A stretch of DNA of 64,000 nucleotides, from assembly GCA_965112965.1 (NCBI GenBank), contig CBCOTE010000022.1, forward strand, positions 186,001 to 250,000. The letters are read 5' to 3'. The notes under the pieces were generated by a model, which saw nothing but the letters and a program-made list of their open reading frames with translations, was not told the origin of the DNA and made no database searches. The position numbers were made by a program, and so were the translations under genes. Positions 40,301 to 49,664 of this stretch are shown here, piece by piece. The first letter of the stretch is position 1. Every line of letters starts with the position of its first letter. Source of the stretch: CBCOTE01 sp965112965. Lineage in GTDB: Bacteria; Desulfobacterota; Desulfovibrionia; Desulfovibrionales; Desulfovibrionaceae.

Positions 40301-41832
40301 GATGGCTCTTGCCGTATTGTCTACTTGTGGTCTGGATTAGTCTGGAAGACTGGCACGGCAATCTCGCTCGAGGGGCAGGCTATTGCGGTTAGGGTAATCG
40401 AGGCTGTTAGTGTCTAGATTTATCGTTTCTTTGCGGCCAGGTCTTTCATAGCGTAAAAAGTAGAATCCATCCATGTTTAGTGGGATGGATTAGTGGGTCG
40501 TTTTAGGACTTAATAGAACACCAGTAACTAATTCGTTTAGCCAGTAATTATGCCCTGGGAGTAGCTGACGATATCAGTCGAGCCGCTGCACCTACCTACA
40601 GGAGCTCGTATTTTTTCGGCTAGGTCAGCTCGAACTCTTTGCATTCGGTGATATCCTGGATACAGTTTATAGTTGGTGTCGTTGGTCACTGTGTTACTGA
40701 TGGTAGTTCTAATAGTTATCATATATCTGATTATGACCAGCAATAAGAAGCGGCATTCAGTGTATAGCTGGACCTGGTTAGTCCATTGTAGGATGGTGAG
40801 ACCTGGTCATGGCTAGTTAGCCGTGCGGTGGTGGCGTTACTGTGTGTTGGATTTGTGTCTGGTAAATTAGTATACTTTAATTGTGGTTTAGTTTAGTGTA
40901 TGATGGAGGTGCTACTGTCTAACTTTATCCAAGAAGCTACCAGGTACAGTGTCGGTGCAGTTTATGAGTCCGGCTGCAGTCTACATATTCAATTTATATT
41001 GAATGAATAGTGAGAAGAGTGTAGCATAAGGTTTATGATGGGGCGGTAAGGCGCTATTTTTTACGATCTATATGAATTGATCCATACAGATAGCGGTCAA
41101 TTTTAGCGACAGGTCTAGCCCCACAGTGTTAAGTAGGATATGGCTGCGCGGAAAACATTGGATAAACATAAACCTACGGGAAACTCTAGTCATGAAATTT
41201 GAGGCGCCTTGGTTCATTCGGGAGTGCTGGACATCTTGAGGACAAAAAAACGGGGGAGGAGCAGCAGCGGCTATGGTGACTTCCTTATTGTAATACGGCG
41301 AGACGGTAGTCATTATAGACCGCCGCAGATTGGTGCATGTGGGTGCATGACCATTTTAAAGCAGTCACAGTAGGGTAAGGCTATACCGGCAATATAATTC
41401 AGTGCGATGTGTGTGTGACATTGATGCCGCAGTTGGCTATATCGTCGATATTCCGTTGGTGTTGGACAGTCAGAAGTTAAGGTATACTCTATCCACAATA
41501 CGCTGTGCAACCGTATATTTTTTTTGCACAGCAAGCAGGAGCAGTCTATGTGTGGTCATCCGGTTTGGTTGTGGCTACTGATGAGAGTGAGGCCGTACTA
41601 CTGGCTGCCTATGAACAGGAAATTTTTCTTCGGCTGGGCAATACGCGTCATTTATTCGGTTTACGAGATTATGGTAGAAAATGATTTTGTTTGTACTTAT
41701 CATGGTCGGTAGGGTAGGTTGTCATCCTTTGCAGCATGTACGATTTTTTTTATATGTAGTCCGTACCTCTGGCCGAAGCGGTGGTTGTGGGTGAAGGCTT
41801 ATTGTTGTCATCTTTTTAGAAGATGAGGCCGT
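37303..41832. other. Eroded stretch, 4.5 kb, the longest gene-free interval
   Basis: No intact gene. Plus-strand fragments (37330-37800) contain helical protein-like text such as SLYNELRNEIEYVQS and LAEHVLEYIVEILSKELIED. A minus-strand relic near 39300-39600 reads SLAKMANSLYATF and EIINTYELRLKGQELNMFSG. A start with a perfect ribosome binding site (AAGGAG, ATG at 40187) leads to only 50 codons. Another relic at 41560-41680 contains EAVLLAAYEQEIFLRLGNT. A run of nine C lies at 39020-39028 and a 9-bp inverted repeat at 40464-40491. None of the relics could be assigned to a family. Confidence 0.5.
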
Positions 41833-42684
41833 ATGCATATTTCCTCGCTTGTACCCTTTGGGATATGGCTTCTTATTTTCTTACTGGTCTACCCAGATGG
41901 CATAGTTGCTCAGTCCGTCCCTCAGCTTGTCCAGTCTACGGCAACAATTATTGCTTTTCCCACCTTCTCGCATAAAGGTCAGTTTTGGATCGAGCCGGTG
42001 ACGGGTATGGCCTTTATTTGGGTGCCAGAGGGTTGCTACTTTATGTCTTGTGGTTCCAGTGAGATCTACGCTGATGAGCGCTACGTGCATAAAGTCTGTC
42101 TGGACGGTTTTTGGCTCGGCAAGTATGAAGTCACTCAAGGTCAGTGGCAGATGATTATGGGCGACAATCCATCATTCTTTAAGAAGGGCGATTCTTACCC
42201 GGTGGAGAATGTCTCTTGGGTGCAGGCTAAAGCATTTTTGGCCCGACTGACTGAGCGTCTCGGGATTGACGGCTGGCTGGGATTACCCACTGAGGCCGAG
42301 TGGGAGTACGCTTGCCGTGAGTCCGGCAGCTATATGAACTACTCAGGCGGGGAGAATGCGAACGCCTTGGCTTGGTTTAAGGATAATGCTGGTGGTACAA
42401 CCCATCCTGTGGGTACCCGTGCGCCCAATGCTCTAGGTCTTTATGATATGAGTGGCAATGTGTGGGAGTGGATAGAGGATGCCTATGATAAGGATGCCTA
42501 CGAAAAACACCAGCTTCATAATCCGCTCCACGAAGATGGCTCACGCTACCGTGTGTTACGTAGTGGTTCTTGGAATTTCCGGGAGCAGGATATTAAGTGC
42601 TGCTTTCGTAGTTTTTCAGATAAAGAAAATGGGGTGGGAGCCCTGGGTTTTCGGGCGGTGTTGCGGCCGACAAGGCAGCAATAG
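41833..42684 (+). CDS. Secreted SUMF1-fold (formylglycine-generating-enzyme-like) protein
   Basis: A 283-residue protein with a signal peptide (about residues 1-26, ending DGIVAQ). The mature part is a full FGE/SUMF1 domain: FIWVPEGCYFMSCGSS, WLGKYEVTQGQWQMIMGDNP, VSWVQAKAFLARL, GLPTEAEWEYACR, LYDMSGNVWEW and RVLRSGSWNF, ending GFRAVL. True sulfatase-activating enzymes carry two cysteines shortly after the GSY motif; here the region reads GSWNFREQDIKCCFRSF, with only a CC pair placed later, so formylglycine formation is unlikely. Such proteins can be structural, binding or signalling modules. A GAGG precedes the ATG. It stands alone between two eroded stretches; no sulfatase gene is visible. 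Confidence 0.88.
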   Translation: MHISSLVPFGIWLLIFLLVYPDGIVAQSVPQLVQSTATIIAFPTFSHKGQFWIEPVTGMAFIWVPEGCYFMSCGSSEIYADERYVHKVCLDGFWLGKYEVTQGQWQMIMGDNPSFFKKGDSYPVENVSWVQAKAFLARLTERLGIDGWLGLPTEAEWEYACRESGSYMNYSGGENANALAWFKDNAGGTTHPVGTRAPNALGLYDMSGNVWEWIEDAYDKDAYEKHQLHNPLHEDGSRYRVLRSGSWNFREQDIKCCFRSFSDKENGVGALGFRAVLRPTRQQ

Positions 42685-44476
42685 ACACTATTTGTGATCA
42701 TAGGCCGAATATTACAAAATGATCGAGGCGATTGACGCTGAGCGCTTTATATATTTTTAGTTTGACGTGCCTTACGCTCTCTAAGACGTTCGGTTTTTTT
42801 TTGTCAGACAGCGGACCAATATTTTGAACTTATGAGCCTTGACTTGAATGTAATAATTGGTCCCGGCGTAGCAAGAAGATTACTACTTATATAGTCGAGC
42901 TGGAGGCGATGATGACTGATTATGATGTGGCCATGGCTGAGATTATTGAGGATATTCGATATCTGGTCGTTGCTTAGAATACTTTTGAGTCGGACTGGCA
43001 CAATGCATCGGATATTTACGCTCGCACTGACCTGGCATTTCGATTTTTAATAATCCATTACAGTAATTTAGTCTGCCAATTGCCGTAGGTATCTATGGAA
43101 TACCGTTTTTTTTCGATGTATTATTAGTCTATTAGCAACTGTTCAAGCTAATTTAGGCCGGGATTTTTTATCTTACCCTATATAATTCAGTGCTAGACCT
43201 TAGTCATGGGCCATGTGGGTTCGCCCTGGTCTAGAGGCTGGCAATTTTATTATATTGCGATCCGAACTAGACTCGAGATTTAGTATTAAGGTAATTCTCC
43301 GGACTGTTCTAAGTGTTAACTGCCATTGTCTAAAAAATACCAGTTGGTCGAAGCCGGAAAAGTGCAGTGAATCTACAGTCAATGATTTTTTTTGTTTGTT
43401 TTTTAACCACGTATTAGGTGAATTTTTCATCTAGAGTCGCTATGATCGTCTGCCCCCGTCCTAGATGGTGACAGTTCCGCCGCAGTAGCTAGACCAGTAT
43501 GTGGACCTTGGCGGGCTAAGTTATTCCAGTCTTATCCATTTAGGAGAGGGGGGTCCGTATTCCTTTGTTTTATCCTTTATGTTTTGTTTGGCTGATAAAT
43601 ATATGGACTTAGCCGAAAACAGGTCAAAAGCTTGATGCCCTGGTGGTAGGGCCAACGTTCTGGGCCGAGTTTGAAAAAGAGAGTTTGAGAATTTGTTAAT
43701 TTATAGAGTGCTAGGTAGGTGGTAACAATCCTGGCCATGTCAGCTTTTCTACCTGCAGTTCTATTAGTTTTTTTGTACAGCGTAATACTTGTTCTTGGAA
43801 TGGCATGCTCTGCGAGTTTTATCTAGATTGGCCTAGCTACCAGTATTTTGAATTTAGCATACTTGACTGCAGTGAATCCACATTTATTACGTCGATTCGA
43901 TCCGGTATAGTTTGGTTGTGGCAGGATGGCTAAGAATCAAGACAGAGGCCAGTCATAGGCTAGGCTTTCGAGAGCTAGGTATAGTTTTTATTGTCGTTGA
44001 TTACGCTATATCTAAGGAGCACTAATTTTCCGGGGCGATCGATGTGGCTGGTGGGGGGGTAGGGAGAACTAGACTGCCCTTGGCTCAGGCTATTGCTGAG
44101 TTGCGTGATTATACCAAGCTATATTTTAATGTAATAGGTGCGTACGGAGTAGATGCGTTATCTTGGCCTTGCTGGGCACGCTATTATATTCGACTCATAT
44201 AAACAGAAAAATAATACCAGTTTTAGCCTTTAGGGTAAGTCAGGTTGGCGAACGAGCTCAAGCAATTCTTTACGGACTGGTGTATAGGCCGTATCGTCCT
44301 CTAAAATTTCGACTTTGTTAACTTTTTACGTCAGCAGACGGGCAAAGTAACCCTGACATCCTGGTTTTATCCCGTAGCCTGGTAGGAGTACGGCTGGCTG
44401 CGGGGGGGGGCAAAACGATAGTGTCTGTTTAGAATTTTGTTGCCAGGCCAGGGGATGTCTTTATAATGAAGCGGAG
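42685..44476. other. Eroded stretch, 1.8 kb
   Basis: No working gene. A plus-strand frame at 43213-43434 is open but unrecognised. Further protein-like pieces occur at 43480-43630 and 44030-44170 on the plus strand (GEGGPYSFVLSFMFCLADKY and PLAQAIAELRDYTKLYFNVI), separated by stops, and suggest one former gene of unknown family. G runs of seven (44053-44059) and nine (44402-44410) stand out. Confidence 0.5.
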
Positions 44477-44857
44477 TCAAGCGGTCCGGGCGGCGATACA
44501 CTCGATTTCTACTAGGGCATCTAAGGGTAACCGAGCTACCTGAACGGTAGAGCGAGCTGGCTTGTGTTCACCTAGATATCTAGCATAAACTGTATTTATA
44601 GTTGTGAAATCGTTCATATCCTTTAAGAAAACTGTGGATTTAACTATATCCTTTGAGGTCAAGCCTGCGGCGGTGAGTATACCGGCGATATTGGTCAGTA
44701 CTTGTTCGGTCTGGGCTTCCACGCCCCCCTCGACTAGTTTGAGAGTAGCTGGGTCTAGTCCTAGCTGGCCGGAGCAGAACACCAGCCCATTTATGGCTAC
44801 GGCTTGCGAGTAAGGTCCAATAGCCTTGGAGGCCTTATCTGATGTGATGATTTCCAC
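44477..44857 (-). CDS. ridA: RidA family reactive-intermediate deaminase
   Basis: Hydrolyses reactive enamine/imine intermediates made by PLP enzymes, protecting metabolism. The 126-residue protein shows the family signature: GPYSQAV near the start, FCSGQLGLDP, and the C-terminal ARSTVQVARLPLDALVEIECIA with the arginine that binds the substrate carboxylate. The start is GTG at 44857, preceded by AGGAG with a 7-base gap. Ends in TGA. The next gene on the strand is purU, about 280 bases away; the spacer holds a 14-codon frame after AGGAGG but nothing convincing. Confidence 0.95.
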   Translation of the reverse strand: MEIITSDKASKAIGPYSQAVAINGLVFCSGQLGLDPATLKLVEGGVEAQTEQVLTNIAGILTAAGLTSKDIVKSTVFLKDMNDFTTINTVYARYLGEHKPARSTVQVARLPLDALVEIECIAARTA

Positions 44858-45136
44858 GGGAAACTCCTGTGTGGCGTGAAGTGGCTGGAAGAAAAGCTGG
44901 TTAAAGGACGATACATAGTCGGAGAATCAGAGTAAGTGTGGTGTTTTCTTGGACGTTGATCAGGAACTTTAAGTTTTTTTCTCATCTATGAATACAGTAA
45001 TGGTAAAATATATAAGCTCTTCTTGTATTAAATCCAGGAGGACAGTTAAGCAATACTATGGCTATCATGGAGTACCCTGACTTTATCAGCTGGACTAAAT
45101 AAGATTCTTATCATGAATATTTCACCCAGTATAGCC

Positions 45137-46015
45137 CTATCGTAATACTACAGTCTTGTTTCCGTATCTGATTATGCGATCTTCCAGGTGCATTTTTACG
45201 GCCCGGGCTAGCACCTGACGTTCTAGGTCGCGGCCCAAAGCCTTCAGATCCGCTAGGGTGTGGCGGTGGCTGATGTGTACCACGTCTTGTTCAATGATCG
45301 GGCCACTGTCTAGATTTTTGGTCACGTAATGTGCCGTAGCTCCGATGATTTTAACCCCGCGCTCGAAGGCCTGGCGGTATGGATCAGCGCCTACGAAGGC
45401 TGGCAGAAAGGAGTGATGTATATTGATAACGCGATCCTGGAAGGTCTGTACGAAGGCCGGAGAGAGGATTCGCATATAACGTGCCAGCACCACTAGATCG
45501 GCCTCTCCAACAAGTTCCATGATACGATGCTCTACCTCTTTGTGTGTCTCAGTCGTGATGGGTAGATAGTGATAGGGCACCCCGAATCGCTCCACTAATT
45601 CCCGGTGTATTGGGTGGTTGCTTAGGACCTGCGTTATCTGGCAGGGCAGCTCATCTCGTGACCAACGCCAGAGTAGCTCGAATAGACAATGGCCTTGGCT
45701 CGATACGAGTAGTGTAATGCGTTTGAGTTTTGTTGCATAGCTGATACGCCAGCACATTTGGTAGGGATCTGCAATTGCTGTCTGGAAATTTTGCTTTATT
45801 GCTGGTCCGGTGATGTGCAGGTCCGAGGTTTGGAACTCTAGCCGCATGAAAAAGGTGCCACCAGTTGGGTTAGAGGTATATTGGTCTAGGCCCGTGATGT
45901 TGGCGCCGTGGTTAGCCAGAAAAGTAGTGACCGCGGCGACAATGCCGGGGCGGTCGGGACATGAAATGAGCAGTCGGGCGATATTATCCGGCAATTCGAT
46001 GAGGGTATCGGACAT
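45137..46015 (-). CDS. purU: Formyltetrahydrofolate deformylase
   Basis: Releases formate from 10-formyl-THF, balancing one-carbon pools. An N-terminal ACT domain (LLISCPDRPGIVAAVTTFL) is followed by a formyltransferase-fold domain with VINIHHSFLPAF (catalytic Asn and His) and the later LDSGPIIEQD aspartate. The protein is 292 residues from the ATG at 46015, which matches the family start (MSDTLIELPDN); an upstream open extension of 39 codons is not family-like. No ribosome binding site is evident. It ends in TAG. Retention suggests that one-carbon metabolism through folate is active. Confidence 0.93.
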   Translation of the reverse strand: MSDTLIELPDNIARLLISCPDRPGIVAAVTTFLANHGANITGLDQYTSNPTGGTFFMRLEFQTSDLHITGPAIKQNFQTAIADPYQMCWRISYATKLKRITLLVSSQGHCLFELLWRWSRDELPCQITQVLSNHPIHRELVERFGVPYHYLPITTETHKEVEHRIMELVGEADLVVLARYMRILSPAFVQTFQDRVINIHHSFLPAFVGADPYRQAFERGVKIIGATAHYVTKNLDSGPIIEQDVVHISHRHTLADLKALGRDLERQVLARAVKMHLEDRIIRYGNKTVVLR

Positions 46016-46633
46016 GGCGATTTTAAATGAATTATCTATATGTAAGTTGTTTTTTTCAGATAAATACTCGCAGTCGTGGCAAAAGACCATAGGCAGACCT
46101 GGCTGTCTCGATTTTTTATTAATCTGGGTCACGGTTAAGGTATAATTAATATTCGGATTATCAGATGCTAATGCTGTGTGGTTGGCAGGCTATAAAAAAA
46201 AGAGCTATATAATGGATTTTGGTGTAATTATCATTATTGAACAGGCCTATAGGTTGTTGTCTGGGCTACGGCAGCGGATGTAAATTTTACTGGCTGATAT
46301 TTGAAACCGTGTTTGCCGGGCCAATGGAGCATGGGAATACGGGGCTATGCGTCAGCAACAGCCTTTTTATTTTCTAGGTATAGTAACAGTTGGCTTTTGT
46401 TGATCGTAACACCAGAGTTTCGCTAGTGATTATTCATCTTAGATAAAAAAATTTTTTACAGGGACGACATATTGTACAATCGTTATATCTAATCCTATAG
46501 ATATGTCTAGAGCACCGCTCTGGGTGAATTGCACAGAACGGACAGCATTGTTCCTTACATTTTTGGATAGCGCGATAGCATGTCTAAAATAGTTATTTTT
46601 TTGAGCTCAAGTGGTCAGATAGCCGTGCTGTCT
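46016..46633. other. Eroded spacer
   Basis: About 600 bases between purU and the sugar transferase. AT-rich, with short A and T runs. No protein-like text or RNA gene recognised. A plus-strand open frame that begins near 46580 runs antisense to the next gene and is treated as a shadow. Confidence 0.55.
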
Positions 46634-47293
46634 TTATCGCCGGTCGGCCGGGTGGAACTTTTCACTGGTAGTGCCGACAACGGTGGTGACGCCGTGGCCG
46701 GTAATAGTTTGACAGAGCGTCTTGGCGAGGATGGCCAGATCCAAGCTCAAGCTCCAATGGTTTACGTACCAGATATCCAGGGCGAAACGCTCTTCCCAGG
46801 CGAGAAGATTTCGGCCGTAGATTTGGGCTAAACCGGTTATGCCTGGGGGCATACCGTGGCGACGGTGATGTTCTGGGGTATAGTAATCCAGATAGCTCAT
46901 AAGTAAGGGCCGTGGGCCCACAAGGCTCATGGTGCCGGCGAGGACATGGAAGAGTTCGGGTAATTCGTCCAAGGAAGAGTGACGCAAGAGGCGGCCTATG
47001 AGTGGCAGACGCTCGGCGTCGGGGAGTAAGCGGCCCTCGGCGTCGTGGTTGTCAGTCATGGTACGTAGCTTAACTAGAACAAAGGGCCGGCCATATAGTC
47101 CGGGCCGCTGTTGTCGGAATAAGATTGGCCGGCCGAGGCAGAGCCATACACTTAGAGCAGCTAGCCCCAGTAAAGGCAGCCACAGGGGTAGTGTGAGTAG
47201 AGTCAGTATTAGATCTAGCGTACGTTTGCGGCGATGGAAGGGATAACCTGGTTTAGTGAGTGGCAGGGGTGGTATTTTGCGTGCCGGACTCAT
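46634..47293 (-). CDS. Undecaprenyl-phosphate sugar-1-phosphate transferase (monotopic PGT family)
   Basis: Starts synthesis of a surface glycan by moving a sugar phosphate onto undecaprenyl phosphate at the inner membrane. The 219-residue product is the small catalytic form, similar to PglC or the C-terminal half of WcaJ: one N-terminal membrane segment (LDLILTLLTLPLWLPLLGLA), then RQQRPGLYGRPFVLVKLRTM, the SLDELPELFHVL block with the catalytic Asp-Glu pair, and MSLVGPRPLL. Sugar specificity cannot be read. It ends in TAA with a proline-rich start and no clear ribosome binding site. No glycosyltransferases flank it. Complements uppP and rfbBD. Confidence 0.9.
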   Translation of the reverse strand: MSPARKIPPLPLTKPGYPFHRRKRTLDLILTLLTLPLWLPLLGLAALSVWLCLGRPILFRQQRPGLYGRPFVLVKLRTMTDNHDAEGRLLPDAERLPLIGRLLRHSSLDELPELFHVLAGTMSLVGPRPLLMSYLDYYTPEHHRRHGMPPGITGLAQIYGRNLLAWEERFALDIWYVNHWSLSLDLAILAKTLCQTITGHGVTTVVGTTSEKFHPADRR

Positions 47294-49664
47294 GACGCTG
47301 TATATCAGCCGGCCAGCATAAACTGCGGCGTGGCTAAGCGGCGATAAAGGGTGGTTATTGTGGTGTTTAAGACTTTCTATTTGATTACCGGTGCTGGACT
47401 CAGGCGGGATTAGGTGGCTCTGGGTGAGCGTGCATATCGTAGTTTTATTTTAGTTTTCCGTCACGTATCGTACATTGTCTGGGATTATCTATCTCTAGAC
47501 TGGAAGTAGGCCGATCAAGGGGTAACGGTGCATATGTATCCTAGTTTTTTTCAGTTAGCTACTTTTTTTGTGTAAAAACATTAGATTGATTGGTAATTTT
47601 TAGCGGCAACAATAGCACCAGGACGTCATACGTTAGCGCGTTGAGGTGAGGACTATACTTATTTACTATGCAGAAAATTGTCTAGTTGTCCTCTATAGAA
47701 CCAGTATGCTTACTTTTGTCCTAGTCGTGATTCTCAGTGTTCTTGAAGAACCGAACATACTAATTCTAAATAATTATAGGGTGAATTAATTGTGATGTAT
47801 AAGCTATCCCTTCTCAGATTATTGTTATCCAGACCTCTATCCATGGCCAGACTGATCTAAATTTCTATTTAAGTGCCTTTTGGGTTAGAAAAAATATCTT
47901 ATTTCTTTATATTTATCTGCTTATATTAGGCGAGTGAATTGATATATAAAATAAGACGAGATATTTGTATTATTTATTCTATCATGTCCTTATGGTGCGG
48001 CAAAATTTTGTGATGACGGTATACGTCAGTATTTTTTTAATACGGGCGAGCCAGATCTTCCCTAATACTGCGAGCGTTTCCATAGCGTCTTCGTGTACAA
48101 CAGTGGTTATCTTTTTTATACCTTGTTTATCATGTCGCCAGCTGTGTAGATGCACAATATGTTTGTACGTATTTGTCTGTCCATAAAACTCGTCGTGTTC
48201 AGCGTTTTTTTAAATTTTGAGCTAACTCAGCATTTACCGAGAGTCCCATACCACACATTCCAGCCCCCGTGGACAGATCGTCATATTTCGTCGTTTTTCA
48301 TTTTTTTTATTGCGCCAGGGGTGTCAGTGTGGTGCTATTGCCTTTAATCTCGTCGATAACCTTATATTCTACAGCATGGATATAGCCTGGGTCGGCTATA
48401 TATCTCTCGGCTAAAAAGTTTTTTATGCCATTACACTATGTGCAGGATATCGGCGAGAACAGTATTGTCACCCTCGGCTACTACCACTCACCGGCCCTGT
48501 TGTGGGCAGCTTTTATAAAAGGAGCAGTCATTGAGCCCAATAGTCGAAGGCGATTTTCTTTGGGCGCACCGAGTTTTTAGGTGGTTCTGTGATTAGAATG
48601 AACGTCCGGTTCTGGTGCAGGCTGCGGGCTGGTGCTACTTAGATTTTTTTGTTCGTCTTGACTTGTTGTACCTCTTCGTCCTCATAGATGTGTGCGTATT
48701 TTTTTCGATTTGCTTGGTGACGATATCCATGGATTTCTTATTGGCTACATTGGCGAAGCTGTAGTATTTTTTATCAGTGGGTTATTGCTATTTAGTTATT
48801 CACCACATGTTTTTCAAGAATATTTTTGTCAGTCTTCTGCACCTGGTACAAATATATACGATTAGCCCGGTGGGTACAGACAGTGATTGCCAGGTCTATA
48901 GCTCAGACCTGATTAGCTGTTATTATTCTGGGCAGTGGACTTGCCCACGCGTGTCTCACCTAGGAGTTTTTGAGTATTTTTTTGGGCGCTACTAACTTAA
49001 AACAAGGTCTCCTCAGATTATAGTCTTTAGGCGGCATGTCGGTCATGGAACATGGCGTGAGGTACTGACTACAATGTAGAAGTCCATTAAGTTTAATTGT
49101 TATTAAGCATTTACGCTAGGTCTTGATGATTTTTAGTTTTTCGATTCTGAGCTGACGAGTGATCGCACTATCTTAAGCTCCGATAGGGTGATTAGGATGC
49201 GTCAGGTGGAGTTAATGGCTAGCCCGGAATTCCTTTGATGGGTTGAGAATTTTTTTGAAACTGCGGGTTTCTCGTCCTAGGGGTGCATACAAATAGAATA
49301 TATAGTAGCGATCCAGTGCTATCAGTATGGTCGTTGTTCCGTGCCCGGGTTTAATTTTGAGTTCGTCTATGAAAGTAAATAATTTTGATTTTTGAGAATA
49401 GGCAACTAGATCCTTAATGAAGTTGGCCAGATGTTTATTATAGGTCTTATTTCAGTTCGTTTCATTGAAGACTTCCGGAAGTATTGAGGTCTTTAAAGAA
49501 GCCGGTGAGGATTTATTTGTGGCTGTCAACTGGGACGAATTAATTATGGTCGGTATCGGCCAGGGTAAGAATGTTCACAATTTTATCCCAGTTTTTATTT
49601 TTTTCTTGAAGAGCGGACTCATTTTATTTTTTCTTAACTTGTGCTATTATGGAAGGCGACTGGA
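47294..49664. other. Eroded stretch, 2.4 kb
   Basis: No intact gene. On the minus strand near 49230-49440 there is a run of protein-like text (LANFIKDLVAYSQ and KPGHGTTTILIALDRYYIFY). Another near 48360-48620 contains ERYIADPGYIHAVEYKVIDE and APFIKAAHNRAGEW. Near 48950 a P-loop-like LLGETRVGKST appears, too short to assign. All are separated by stops and frame changes. The plus-strand hydrophobic frame at 47965-48186 is probably chance. Confidence 0.45.

Noticed and set aside
41480..41500. DnaA-box-like TATCCACA as evidence for an origin
   Set aside because: Only one near-match was found, with no cluster, no AT-rich unwinding region beside it and no dnaA or dnaN gene nearby.
39020..44410. 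Homopolymer tracts as phase-variation switches
   Set aside because: No intact gene or promoter lies at a controlling distance; the tracts are inside decayed sequence.
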